Below are positions 33,298 through 41,975 of a stretch of 64,000 nucleotides of DNA, in pieces. Positions within the stretch are counted from its first letter, which is position 1. Every line of letters begins with the position of its first letter. The notes under the pieces are model-generated. The model was given only the letters and a program-made list of their open reading frames with translations. It was not told where the DNA came from and made no database searches. The position numbers and the translations under genes were made by a program. Origin of the DNA: Candidatus Gastranaerophilales bacterium (GTDB lineage: Bacteria > Cyanobacteriota > Vampirovibrionia > Gastranaerophilales > Gastranaerophilaceae); the NCBI GenBank assembly GCA_944325555.1, contig CALVAN010000002.1, forward strand, positions 62,001-126,000. The letters are read 5' to 3'.

Positions 33298-33897
33298 TTG
33301 GCTAAATATACAGGACCTTCAAATAAATTATTCCGTAACTACGGTGTTACGGACTTATCAAACAGAAAGTTGGTTTCTTCTTTGAGACAGACTGCTTCAG
33401 GTCAGCATGGTGCTGCGAGAAAAAAACTTTCTGATTACGCAATCCACTTAAATGAAAAACAAAAAATCAGACTTACATATTTGGTAAGCGAAAAACAGTT
33501 TGCTAAATATTACAACAAAGCAGCAAGAACAAAAGGTGTTACAGGTACTGTTCTTTTACAATTATTGGAAAGAAGAGCTGATAACGTATTGTTCAGAGCT
33601 GGCTTTGCAACAACAAGAAAACAAGCAAGACAAATCGTTAACCACGGTCATGTGTTGGTTAACGGCAAAAAAGTTGACATTCCATCTTACCTAGTAAAAG
33701 CCGGTGACGTTATTACAATCAGAACAAGAAGTGCTGAGTTTGTAAAATCAGTAATGGAACCGCTTGATGTAGCTGCTCCTCAATGGATGACAGTTGACGC
33801 AGCTGCTCAAAAAATTGTATTCGACAGAATACCTGAAAGAGAAGAACTCGATCCTGAATTTAAAGAACAACTCGTTATTGAGTACTATTCAAAATAA
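33298..33897 (+). CDS. rpsD: 30S ribosomal protein S4
   Basis: S4 is a primary 16S rRNA-binding protein and, in many bacteria, autoregulates the alpha operon. The N-terminal region lacks the four zinc cysteines, so this is the zinc-free form. The S4 RNA-binding domain is near 89-150 (RRADNVLFRAGFATTRKQARQIVNHGHVLVNGKKVDIPSYLVKAGD-type sequence). The length of 199 aa is normal. The start is TTG with AAAGGAG 6 nt upstream. In photosynthetic cyanobacteria rpsD is generally away from this cluster; here it keeps the common bacterial position between rpsK and rpoA. Confidence 0.98.
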   Translation: MAKYTGPSNKLFRNYGVTDLSNRKLVSSLRQTASGQHGAARKKLSDYAIHLNEKQKIRLTYLVSEKQFAKYYNKAARTKGVTGTVLLQLLERRADNVLFRAGFATTRKQARQIVNHGHVLVNGKKVDIPSYLVKAGDVITIRTRSAEFVKSVMEPLDVAAPQWMTVDAAAQKIVFDRIPEREELDPEFKEQLVIEYYSK

Positions 33898-33976
33898 TCC
33901 ACATAAAAGCTAAGTTGTCTTTAAGATGACTTTTGCGAATCAGATTCCGAATAACTACAAATTAGGAGAAAAACAG

Positions 33977-34972
33977 ATGGAATTAAAAATTAAAAACGTA
34001 ACAACAACAACCGGTTCTGACGGTTCACAATACGGTAAATTTGTAATCGAACCTTTGGAAAGAGGCTTCGGTAACACAATCGGTAACGCATTAAGACGCG
34101 TGTTGTTATCTTCTTTGGAAGGCGCAGCTGTTACTGCCGTAAGAATCGAAGGTATTACTCACGAATACACTGCTGTTCCGGGTATTGTTGAAGACGTAAT
34201 TGATATAATGTTGAACCTCAAGGGGATGGTAGTAAAAACAGAATCCTCCGAACCCGTACAATTGAGATTAGACGTTGATAAACCGGGACCTGTTCTCGCA
34301 TCTGATATTGATCTTCCTGCTGGTGTTAAAATTGTTAACCCGGATTGGTTGATTTGTACGGTTGCAGAAGGTGGTTCTATCCACGCTGATATCGTGGTTG
34401 AAACAGGCAAAGGCTATATTGCTCATGACGTGTTGAAAAACAATGACGGTTCTATGCCGATTGATATGCTTCCGATTGATGCAACATTTATGCCTATCAA
34501 GAGAGTAAGCTATAACGTAGAAAACACTCGTGTAGGCGATGTTACCGACTTTGACAAATTAAACCTTGAAATCTGGTCTAACGGTTCAATCGACGTAAAC
34601 GTTGCTTTATCTCAGGCAGCTAATATCTTAATCGAACACTTCATGCAGATTGCTGCTATAACAGGCGGAGCTCCTGTTCTTCCGACTGCACCTGTAACAA
34701 CATCTGCAGTAATTGAGGAAGAAGAAGTTGTTGATAATTCTGCTCCTTCAATTTCGATTGAAGATTTGGAATTGTCAGTAAGAGCTTACAACTGCTTGAA
34801 GAGAGCAAGCATTAACAACATGGCTGAATTATTGAAAAAATCAGAACATGATTTGTTAAATATCAAAAACTTCGGTAAGAAATCTTCTGACGAAGTTATC
34901 GAAAAATTACACCAGTTCGGCTTAGACCTTATGCCTAATCCGGAAGGTGTAGATATGGACGAACTTGTATAG
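33977..34972 (+). CDS. rpoA: RNA polymerase alpha subunit
   Basis: Alpha nucleates RNA polymerase assembly and contacts UP elements and activators. The N-terminal domain shows FVIEPLERGFGNTIGNALRRVLLSSLEGAAV-type sequence near 18-48 and dimerises. A flexible Glu/Val-rich linker (EEEEVVDNSAPS) near 243-254 joins the C-terminal domain with LSVRAYNCLKRASINNMAELL and IKNFGKKSSDEV. I place the start at the ATG at 33977, with AGGAG about 8 nt upstream; an in-frame upstream ATG would add 17 unconserved residues. The 331-aa length fits the family. Confidence 0.99.
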   Translation: MELKIKNVTTTTGSDGSQYGKFVIEPLERGFGNTIGNALRRVLLSSLEGAAVTAVRIEGITHEYTAVPGIVEDVIDIMLNLKGMVVKTESSEPVQLRLDVDKPGPVLASDIDLPAGVKIVNPDWLICTVAEGGSIHADIVVETGKGYIAHDVLKNNDGSMPIDMLPIDATFMPIKRVSYNVENTRVGDVTDFDKLNLEIWSNGSIDVNVALSQAANILIEHFMQIAAITGGAPVLPTAPVTTSAVIEEEEVVDNSAPSISIEDLELSVRAYNCLKRASINNMAELLKKSEHDLLNIKNFGKKSSDEVIEKLHQFGLDLMPNPEGVDMDELV

Positions 34973-35015
34973 TCCGTATTTATTACAGAAATAATTAAGA
35001 AAAAGGACAAATAAA

Positions 35016-35453
35016 ATGAGACACCAGTCTAAAAAACACACATTAGGAAAAGCACAAGACCAAAGAAAAGCTTTGTTGCGTTCTTTAGCTACTGAACTTA
35101 TTTTGCACGGTGAAATCAAAACTACCATGGCAAGAGCAAAGGCTCTTAAACCATATGCAGAACAGATTATCACCCTTGCGAAACAAGGTACGTTGCATTC
35201 AAGAAGATTGGCTGCTAAATTCATTTTTGACAAAGAAACAGGCAAATTTATGAATTTTGAAACAGGCGAAGTTCTTGAAAATGTAACAAAAGCTGATAAA
35301 GAGCAAAAAGCTGTTGCTCAAACTGTTTTGAGAAAATTATTTGCTGAAACGGGCAAAAAATACTCAAACAGAAACGGCGGTTATACAAGAATCTACAGAA
35401 TGCCTCCAAGACGCGGCGACGCTTCCGAAATGGCATTGATTCAACTCGTATAG
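35016..35453 (+). CDS. rplQ: 50S ribosomal protein L17
   Basis: L17 lies near the exit tunnel on the 50S subunit. The N-terminus MRHQSKKHTLGKAQDQRKALLRSLATELILHGEI-type sequence is highly conserved. The protein is 145 aa, about 25-30 residues longer than the usual core. The extra residues lie in an insertion between about 72 and 100 (KETGKFMNFETGEVLENVTK), before the conserved end GGYTRIYRMPPRRGDASEMALIQLV. A purine-rich ribosome site precedes the ATG. truA follows after 8 nt. Confidence 0.98.
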   Translation: MRHQSKKHTLGKAQDQRKALLRSLATELILHGEIKTTMARAKALKPYAEQIITLAKQGTLHSRRLAAKFIFDKETGKFMNFETGEVLENVTKADKEQKAVAQTVLRKLFAETGKKYSNRNGGYTRIYRMPPRRGDASEMALIQLV

Positions 35454-35461
35454 AGGGTATA

Positions 35462-36277
35462 ATGCCGAAGTATTCAATGATAGTTGAATATATCGGAACT
35501 AATTATTCGGGCTCACAAGTTCAGCCTGATGCGGTAACGATTCAGTCTGAACTTAACAAAGCCCTTAGCACATTGATATCAAAATCTGATGAACTCGGTG
35601 GTGCTGACTTTAATGGTTTGCCTTCCGGGCGTCAGTATTTTAAAACTGTAAAAACAATTTTCTCAGGCAGAACGGATGCCGGGGTACACTCAAAAGGTCA
35701 GGTCGTCCATTTTGAAAGTGATATACCGATTGTTGCTTCAAGGTTTATTAACTCGATGAACGGATTGTTACCTGATGACATAAGCGTAAAATCCCTTAAA
35801 CAGGTGGAAGATACGTTTCATGCCCAGTTGAGTGCAAAATACCGTGTGTATCAGTATAAAATTATCAACAGACAACAGCGTTCCGCTTGGGATGGTCATT
35901 CTCTTCTGATTCGAGAACCCTTAGACTTGGAAAGAATGAACAGGGCGTTGGAATACTTGATAGGTGAACACGATTTTACGTCTTTTAAGTCTTCTTCAAC
36001 CCCGAACCCCGCTAAGTACTGTGTTGTGTATAAAGCACATTGCACAAGAGATGGCGAAGTCATCACTTTTGAAATAGCTGCAAACAGGTTTTTATATAAC
36101 ATGGTGCGCTCTATAGTCGGTACTTTGCTGATGATAGAACACAAAAAACTGGAACCCGAGTTTATGAAAGAAGTTCTTGAGGCAAAAGACAGGACAAAAG
36201 CGGGACCCACAATAAGTCCTGACGGACTGACACTTATGGAAGTTGGGTATGAACCTTACTGCCAGACTCATAAATAG
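35462..36277 (+). CDS. truA: tRNA pseudouridine synthase A
   Basis: TruA isomerises uridines at positions 38-40 of tRNA anticodon stems. The catalytic Asp is in FSGRTDAGVHSKGQV near 67-81. Other family blocks are VEYIGTNYSGSQVQPD near the N-terminus, FHAQLSAKYRVYQYKI, GEHDFTSFKSS and the C-terminal NRFLYNMVRSIVGTLL. Its 271-aa length is typical, with a short insert after the first strand. AGAGGG precedes the ATG. Its place between rplQ and rplM is a common arrangement. Confidence 0.97.
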   Translation: MPKYSMIVEYIGTNYSGSQVQPDAVTIQSELNKALSTLISKSDELGGADFNGLPSGRQYFKTVKTIFSGRTDAGVHSKGQVVHFESDIPIVASRFINSMNGLLPDDISVKSLKQVEDTFHAQLSAKYRVYQYKIINRQQRSAWDGHSLLIREPLDLERMNRALEYLIGEHDFTSFKSSSTPNPAKYCVVYKAHCTRDGEVITFEIAANRFLYNMVRSIVGTLLMIEHKKLEPEFMKEVLEAKDRTKAGPTISPDGLTLMEVGYEPYCQTHK

Positions 36278-36311
36278 AAGTAACAATCAATTTAATAAAG
36301 GAAACTGAAAG

Positions 36312-36749
36312 ATGAAAACATATTCAGCAAAACCTCTTGAAGTTGAAAGAAAATGGTATTTAATCGACGCTGAAGGCAAAACTTTAGGTCGTTTGGCTAC
36401 TGTTTGCGCTAACTTATTGAGAGGCAAATTGAAACCTGAATATACACCTAACGTAGATACGGGTGATTTTGTTATCGTTATCAACGCTGACAAAGTTCAG
36501 GTTACAGGTAATAAAGAAACTGATAAAATTTACTTGCACCACACCGGATATCCGGGCGGATTGAAAACTGCATCATTCAAAGAAATGATGGAAAAAGATC
36601 CGAGAAAGGTTATCGAAAAAGCTGTTAAGGGAATGCTTCCTCACAACACTTTAGGTGCACAACAGTTTACAAAACTCAAAGTATATGTAGGTTCAGAGCA
36701 TCCGCATGAAGCTCAAAAACCTGTAGTATATGAAATGGAGGTTAAATAA
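36312..36749 (+). CDS. rplM: 50S ribosomal protein L13
   Basis: L13 is an early assembly protein of the 50S subunit. The 145-aa sequence starts [30 protein letters not shown]-like and includes [22 protein letters not shown] and [31 protein letters not shown]-type blocks, all standard. AAAGGAAA lies just before the ATG. Its stop shares one base with the start of rpsI (TAATG), so the two are translationally coupled. Confidence 0.99.
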   Translation: MKTYSAKPLEVERKWYLIDAEGKTLGRLATVCANLLRGKLKPEYTPNVDTGDFVIVINADKVQVTGNKETDKIYLHHTGYPGGLKTASFKEMMEKDPRKVIEKAVKGMLPHNTLGAQQFTKLKVYVGSEHPHEAQKPVVYEMEVK

Positions 36750-37147
36750 TGGCTGATAACAAAATTTATATGGCAACAGGCAGAAGAAAGACCTCTATTG
36801 CAGTTGTAAAACTTGTAAAAGGTAAAGGCAGAATTTTTATTAACGGTAAAACTCTTGAAGCTTATCTGGGTAACAGACCTGCTATGAAAATTCTTGTTTA
36901 TAAACCTCTTGCTTTAACTGATAACATGGAAAACTTTGACGTAAGAGTAAAAGCCGTAGGCGGCGGTATCTGCTCACAGGCAGGTGCTATCAGACACGGT
37001 ATCTCAAGAGCATTGTTAGAATACAATCCTGAATTAAGAAGCGTTCTTAAAGCAGAAGGCCTGTTAACAAGAGATGCCAGAGTTAAAGAACGTAAAAAAT
37101 ACGGTAGAAAAAGAGCAAGAAAAAGATTCCAGTTCTCAAAACGTTAG
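36749..37147 (+). CDS. rpsI: 30S ribosomal protein S9
   Basis: S9 sits in the 30S head, with its C-terminal tail contacting the P-site tRNA anticodon. The 132-aa protein contains [19 protein letters not shown] near 9-27, [24 protein letters not shown], and the basic tail [25 protein letters not shown]-type sequence ending in the functionally important Lys-Arg. It overlaps rplM by 1 nt and is the last gene of the cluster, followed by a terminator. Confidence 0.99.
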   Translation: MADNKIYMATGRRKTSIAVVKLVKGKGRIFINGKTLEAYLGNRPAMKILVYKPLALTDNMENFDVRVKAVGGGICSQAGAIRHGISRALLEYNPELRSVLKAEGLLTRDARVKERKKYGRKRARKRFQFSKR

Positions 37148-37192
37148 AGAGCAGCGTACATACAGTACGAAGAATCTTTTATCTTATTATAC

Positions 37193-37224
37193 AAAGGGCG
37201 GCTGTTTTACAGTCGCCCTTTTAA
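37193..37224 (+). terminator. Intrinsic terminator closing the ribosomal cluster
   Basis: AAGGGCG, then GCTG, pairs with CAGT and CGCCCTT around TTTTA (one mismatch), followed by TTTTAATTTT. It lies 46 nt after rpsI and before the convergent dprA gene. Confidence 0.88.
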
Positions 37225-37258
37225 TTTTGTATATTTATAATCTTTTCAGCTTCAAATT

Positions 37259-38377
37259 TTATCCTACATTAACAAGCGACATATATTTCCCGCCGTCAGT
37301 TTGTTTTATATAGCCTTTTAGTTCAAGATTCATCAATATGACGGTAAGCGTTCCAAAATCAATACCAGTTTTAGCAACAATGGAGTCAATAGTCATTCCG
37401 TTGGCAGCAACAAGATTAAATATATTTTTTTCTTCTACTGTCAAATCTAATTCATCTATTACACTTTCTGTTTTTTTAGGTGTTGGTGTTTCTATCTTCC
37501 AATCAAGTGCATCTAAAATATCCTGACCTCTTGTTACAACGGCAGCCCCGTTTTTGATAAGTTTATAAATTCCTTCTGTGTTCGGGTTGGTTAAAAGCCC
37601 GGGCATACACATAAGTTCCCTGTTTTGTTCAAGGCACAAGTTTGCGCTGATTAGCGCACCGCTTTTCATTGCAGCTTCGGCGACAAGTGTTCCTTTGGAC
37701 AAGCCCGTAACTATTCTGTTTCTATGTGGAAAACGCCAAGGCATCGGATCAAACGTAGGCCAGTATTCGCTAAATACAACACCCTGTTCATTTTCTATCT
37801 TATCGTAAAGGTATTTATTTTGTTTGGGGTAAACAAAATCAAAGCCGCTTGCAATAACGCCGATTGTTGCAAGGTCGTTTTTTATTGCCGCTTGATGTGC
37901 GCAGGTGTCTATGCCAATGGCGAGTCCCGACACAATACAAATATCAGTATTTTTAAACTCATCAATTATACGTGTTAATACAGTTTTGGCGGATTCGCTT
38001 GCTTTTCTTGATCCGACAACAGCAAGGGTTCTGTTAAAATTGCATCTTGACAAATCTCCCTTGTAAAACAGTGTCATAGGCGGATTATGTATCTGTTTTA
38101 ACAAATACGGATAATCTGAATCCGTATAAGTGATAAACTTTAAATTTTTATTTTGTATATAATCCAAACAGTTGTCGGGATTGGTTATCTTTCTGGCTTC
38201 AAGAAAATCATTTATTTGACTTTTGGTAAGATTTTCCACCTTATAAAGCTCATCCGCTCCGGCACACCAGGCTGATTTTATTGAGCCGAAATGCTCGAAT
38301 ACGGTTTTTATAAAAATGCTGCCGATTTTTTCAATAGAAGCAAAAGCCAGCCAGTATTTAGAATTATCTTGGGTCAT
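37259..38377 (-). CDS. dprA: DNA processing protein DprA (Smf)
   Basis: DprA protects incoming single-stranded DNA and loads RecA during natural transformation. The extended Rossmann domain shows VVGSRKASESAKTVL near 118-132, SGLAIGIDTCAHQAA near 152-166, VIASGFDFVYPKQN, and FPHRNRIVTGLSKGTLVAEAAMKSGALISANL-type sequence. A SAM-like N-terminal region precedes it, and a winged-helix C-terminus (about 305-370) follows, giving 372 aa. It is the second gene of an operon with the glycosyltransferase upstream; its ATG shares a base with that stop codon. Confidence 0.96.
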   Translation of the reverse strand: MTQDNSKYWLAFASIEKIGSIFIKTVFEHFGSIKSAWCAGADELYKVENLTKSQINDFLEARKITNPDNCLDYIQNKNLKFITYTDSDYPYLLKQIHNPPMTLFYKGDLSRCNFNRTLAVVGSRKASESAKTVLTRIIDEFKNTDICIVSGLAIGIDTCAHQAAIKNDLATIGVIASGFDFVYPKQNKYLYDKIENEQGVVFSEYWPTFDPMPWRFPHRNRIVTGLSKGTLVAEAAMKSGALISANLCLEQNRELMCMPGLLTNPNTEGIYKLIKNGAAVVTRGQDILDALDWKIETPTPKKTESVIDELDLTVEEKNIFNLVAANGMTIDSIVAKTGIDFGTLTVILMNLELKGYIKQTDGGKYMSLVNVG

Positions 38378-39984
38378 TATGAATTTTCTCTAAAAGAATT
38401 GAGGTCAATAATTTTATTTACCTCCTGCGGAACAAAGTACGGACAAGAGTTCCAAAGGATTGTATCCATCGGTACATCAGTTTCCTTTTGTACGACGAGT
38501 CTGTTACAGTAACCTTTTACCATATTTGTTGAGCCGTCCATTTTAAGGTTAAAATATCCGCAGGATTGGCAGATTTTTATTCTAAAACCATGTTCATTTA
38601 ATTTATTTGATACTTCCTGTATAGCGTCCAGCATACGTATTTGAGAAGATGAGGAGTATTTTTTCTTTTTAAATCTAAAAACAGCCTTAACAAGTCCGCT
38701 TTCTGAAATTAAATCTAATTTACACTTCAAATTGTTTTTGCCATCTGTAACAATGACTTCTACAGTTGAGGTTTCTCGTTCTTCTTCCGTTTTTTTATGT
38801 GTTATCTTGTTTACAAGAGCACTTACAATAGGAATGTGCATAAATATTTTTAACAGTGAATAAACAGGATAAACAATAATATATCCGATATTTTGTTTTC
38901 CAATTTTTGATGTAAACAATGACACCAAAAATGCAGCTGCAAGTATAAATGCAAAACCGAATATCAAATTAAAGTTAATAAGCCCTGCCAACATAGCAGA
39001 AAGACTGAATACTTTTGATTCGATATTTATTGTGTAAGAAGATGTAAAACTCAAAAGTCCAAAATATATAACCAAAAGCAACCAGAAATTGGGTGTAAGA
39101 ACATTCATTAAAAATTCGCCAAGCTTTGGTGTTGATTTTATTATCAACGGCAGACAGTTCCATACCAGAGAAAATTTAAACGATACGGATTGCTTTCTGC
39201 ATTTATAATTGTCAATTGAAGTATAAGTTTTTATCAATGGACAAAATTTGGGGATAAATCCGTTGCGTACAAGCAAAGTTGTATATTTAAGCTCGCTGTT
39301 AATATCTTTAAAATCAACGCATTGAATTTTTTCCAGAACATCTTTTTTTATAACAAAAATATCAGAATCAACTATACTGGCAAGCCCCATCAATGATCTT
39401 GAACAGTTGAATATTCTGTCCGTATAAGAACGGTATGTTGTTCTTATGCCGTTAAGTAAGCATTTACGGCGTACAATGTAATCGGTTGAACCGATTAAAA
39501 CCTCTTCACCATGCAAATTAGCGTTAACGGAAGAAATAAAGTTTTCGTCAATGTATCTGTCTGCGCTAAGGAATAAAAATGCATCGACATTCTGGTAGGA
39601 TAATAACCCTTCAAGAAGCCAAGATACTGATTCATCTTTGCCGACAGGTGCAATTTCTCCTACACGCCAAATTTTTGCACCGCCTATAAACTCAAGTATA
39701 TTTGATGAATTGTCCGTACAGTGGTCAAGTATAATATGGATTTGATAGTTTTCTTTGGGATAATTTTGTTTATTTAACGCTTCCAACAACGGCACAACAG
39801 TAGATTCATTGTTACGTGCATATATAATCACCATAATATTGTTGGGTTTTGCTGCTGCGTTATATTTTTGTTTTAACAAAAATCTTTTTGATCTTGTACT
39901 GTAAAAAACACAAACTGCAAAATAAACAGAGTACACAGCTACGTAAATGAACAATGCAGCAAGTAAAAATATCAATATAGTCAT
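38377..39984 (-). CDS. Membrane glycosyltransferase (GT2-like) with C-terminal Cys-containing tail
   Basis: A family 2-like glycosyltransferase with an N-terminal membrane helix (about 2-28) and a GT-A domain: IMVIIYARNNESTVVPLLEAL near 50-70, IILDHCTDNSSN near 84-95, and FLFLSADRYID near 137-146 at the DXD position. Several transmembrane helices follow at about 300-410. The last 120 residues form a soluble domain with CQSCGYFNL and later Cys residues, not usual in GT2 enzymes. It probably transfers sugars to an envelope polysaccharide; substrate unknown. I chose the ATG at 39984 because GAGG lies 6 nt upstream; an earlier ATG adds four residues. It shares its stop with the dprA start. Confidence 0.85.
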   Translation of the reverse strand: MTILIFLLAALFIYVAVYSVYFAVCVFYSTRSKRFLLKQKYNAAAKPNNIMVIIYARNNESTVVPLLEALNKQNYPKENYQIHIILDHCTDNSSNILEFIGGAKIWRVGEIAPVGKDESVSWLLEGLLSYQNVDAFLFLSADRYIDENFISSVNANLHGEEVLIGSTDYIVRRKCLLNGIRTTYRSYTDRIFNCSRSLMGLASIVDSDIFVIKKDVLEKIQCVDFKDINSELKYTTLLVRNGFIPKFCPLIKTYTSIDNYKCRKQSVSFKFSLVWNCLPLIIKSTPKLGEFLMNVLTPNFWLLLVIYFGLLSFTSSYTINIESKVFSLSAMLAGLINFNLIFGFAFILAAAFLVSLFTSKIGKQNIGYIIVYPVYSLLKIFMHIPIVSALVNKITHKKTEEERETSTVEVIVTDGKNNLKCKLDLISESGLVKAVFRFKKKKYSSSSQIRMLDAIQEVSNKLNEHGFRIKICQSCGYFNLKMDGSTNMVKGYCNRLVVQKETDVPMDTILWNSCPYFVPQEVNKIIDLNSFRENS

Positions 39985-40130
39985 AGTATTCCTCATTATC
40001 AGAGCTTTTATGGGGTGATTGTCGACAAATGGAGAAGCTCTGTTGTACGTGCCTATTTTATAAAAAAAATGTTTAAAAATCCAGCCCTGAGCTAAAAACT
40101 CGTACAAGAGTATGAAAAAAACACAGTTTT

Positions 40131-41066
40131 TTATTGCAGCATCTGTTTTATGCGTTCAAAAATATCACCTGCGCAAGCATCTTTTATATCAATCCACATA
40201 ATATCACTATTCTGTCTAAACCAGGTAAGTTGCCTTTTGGCATAATGTCTTGTGTTTTGTTTTATTTTTAACACTGCTTCGTTATAAGTAACATTACCGT
40301 CAAAATATTCGATAAATTCCTGATAGCCGATAGTGTTCATCAAACTCGGGATTTTTCCGTATTTTTTATAAAGTTTTTCTGCTTCTGCCTCAAGACCTGC
40401 TGACAGCATCATATCGACTCTTTTATCTATTCGGTTATACAGGTACTGTCTGTCATCTCCGTTCAAATGCCCGAGCCCGAACCATTTTATATTATATAAA
40501 GGTGCTTTTTTCTTCTGTGCCTGTGACATTGGAATATTTAGCGTTTTACAAACCTCAATCGCTCTTATGATTTTTACCGTATTATTTGGATGCATTTTTT
40601 CAGCAAGAACAGGATCAAGCTCTTTGAGCATATTGTAAATAGCCTCTGTTCCTTGTGTATTTGCTATATTTTTAAGTTCTTCTCTCAGCTCTTTATCTGG
40701 CGCTACACGGGGCATATCATAATTTTCCAGCAGAATCCGAAAGTACAAACCTGTTCCGCCGGCAACAACGGGGATTTTATTCCTATCAAAAAGATTTTCC
40801 ATTACCTTTGATGCTCTGTCAGCAAAATCTGCTACCGTAAACTCTTCATCGGGATTTATTACATCAATAAGATTGTGGTTTATGCCCTGCATTTCTTCTT
40901 TTGTTGGTTTTGCGGTTGCTATATCAAACTCTTTAAAAATCTGTCTTGAATCAGCCGAAATAATTTCTGTATCAAGGTACTTTGCAATATCAACAGCCAA
41001 AGCGGTTTTGCCTGATGCTGTCGGACCGACTACAGCTATAACATCTTTTTTATTTTTGGGTTTCAT
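40131..41066 (-). CDS. miaA: tRNA dimethylallyltransferase MiaA
   Basis: MiaA adds a dimethylallyl group to N6 of A37 in tRNAs reading codons that begin with U. The P-loop GPTASGKT lies at 14-21. Other landmarks are the DSRQIF motif near 40, VAGGTGLYFRILLENYDMP-type sequence near 100-118, and the late IKQNTRHYAKRQLTWFRQ. The length of 311 aa is standard. It overlaps the upstream membrane-protein gene by 17 nt and lacks its own strong ribosome site, so it is likely translated by coupling. Confidence 0.96.
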   Translation of the reverse strand: MKPKNKKDVIAVVGPTASGKTALAVDIAKYLDTEIISADSRQIFKEFDIATAKPTKEEMQGINHNLIDVINPDEEFTVADFADRASKVMENLFDRNKIPVVAGGTGLYFRILLENYDMPRVAPDKELREELKNIANTQGTEAIYNMLKELDPVLAEKMHPNNTVKIIRAIEVCKTLNIPMSQAQKKKAPLYNIKWFGLGHLNGDDRQYLYNRIDKRVDMMLSAGLEAEAEKLYKKYGKIPSLMNTIGYQEFIEYFDGNVTYNEAVLKIKQNTRHYAKRQLTWFRQNSDIMWIDIKDACAGDIFERIKQMLQ

Positions 41067-41892
41067 AATACAAAAATATCAAAACTATTGCATAAGTCAC
41101 AAAGTAAAAAGTGATAATTAATCCTATTATCGACATAATAATATTCAAGCTGAAAAGCACACTGAATATAGAAAAAATAAGTTGCAAAAAGAAAAGAAAA
41201 ATAATTAAGCCCAGTGACTCCCAAAAATGTTTGCAGATAAAACACAAATTTCTGTTAAAAGCGGAAAAAGGAACAAAGAAGTATTGTTCTTTTTTATCAA
41301 AAACAGCAGGAAAAAGATACATTGTTAAAAATGTAAATACAGTGCCAATTCCACCAATATATAATATCCATAAATTTATTGCCTTAAGTTGTTCATATGT
41401 AAGCGAAGATACATATTTTTGCATTTCTGCGGGAGTTGAATTGGCTGCAGTCATAAAATCTGTCCAATTAATATCAGTAGGCGGTAAAAAGTATGTTCCT
41501 GATTTTAAGGAAATAAACATAATTAAAATATAAACAGCGACATAACATAATACGGTAAAAGTAATTGCCGGGAAAAAGTCACCTACACCCGGAAAAAACT
41601 CTTTGCTTAAAGCGAGAGAAGCTTCAGTTTCTTCTTTATCATTTTTGTAGTCACCGTTTTCAGACCTATGATAGTGCTTTATTGTTTGCTTTATCATATA
41701 GAACCAACCGGAAAGAAATGCTGTGCACAATAGTATATTGGTTGTTAAAAAAACAATATAGGTGATTTTATGCGCAAGTTGAAACAAAGCAGAGGTTGTA
41801 AAAGTAAAAACAATAAGAAACAAAACCAACGGCTGAATTATTATTACATTTTTTCTTGTTATATCAAGTGCTTTTTTTATATATGAACTCAT
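41050..41892 (-). CDS. Multi-pass membrane protein of unknown function (280 aa)
   Basis: An integral membrane protein with about five or six hydrophobic helices: near 17-37, 44-64, 110-130, 170-200, 220-250 and 255-278 of the shorter form. I do not recognise the family, though the spacing recalls DUF4013-like proteins. I start it at the ATG at 41892 (MSSYIKKALDITRKN). The upstream in-frame extension to 41916 consists of bases that form an extended -10 promoter, so it cannot be coding if that promoter is used. No Shine-Dalgarno is present, so the mRNA may be leaderless. miaA overlaps its 3' end by 17 nt. Confidence 0.8.
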   Translation of the reverse strand: MSSYIKKALDITRKNVIIIQPLVLFLIVFTFTTSALFQLAHKITYIVFLTTNILLCTAFLSGWFYMIKQTIKHYHRSENGDYKNDKEETEASLALSKEFFPGVGDFFPAITFTVLCYVAVYILIMFISLKSGTYFLPPTDINWTDFMTAANSTPAEMQKYVSSLTYEQLKAINLWILYIGGIGTVFTFLTMYLFPAVFDKKEQYFFVPFSAFNRNLCFICKHFWESLGLIIFLFFLQLIFSIFSVLFSLNIIMSIIGLIITFYFVTYAIVLIFLYYETQK

Positions 41893-41899
41893 AATTAAA

Positions 41900-41908
41900 A
41901 TTATACCA
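41900..41908 (-). promoter_or_regulatory. Extended -10 promoter 7 nt before a start codon
   Basis: On the minus strand TGGTATAAT is a perfect extended -10 element. Only 7 nt separate its last base from the ATG at 41892, the normal distance to a transcription start, so the transcript would begin at or next to the ATG. Confidence 0.6.
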
Positions 41909-41975
41909 TATTTCATAAAAACTTGTAGTATAATTTAATTGTAATTATTATTGATTAGCCAACAGGGTATTTACT

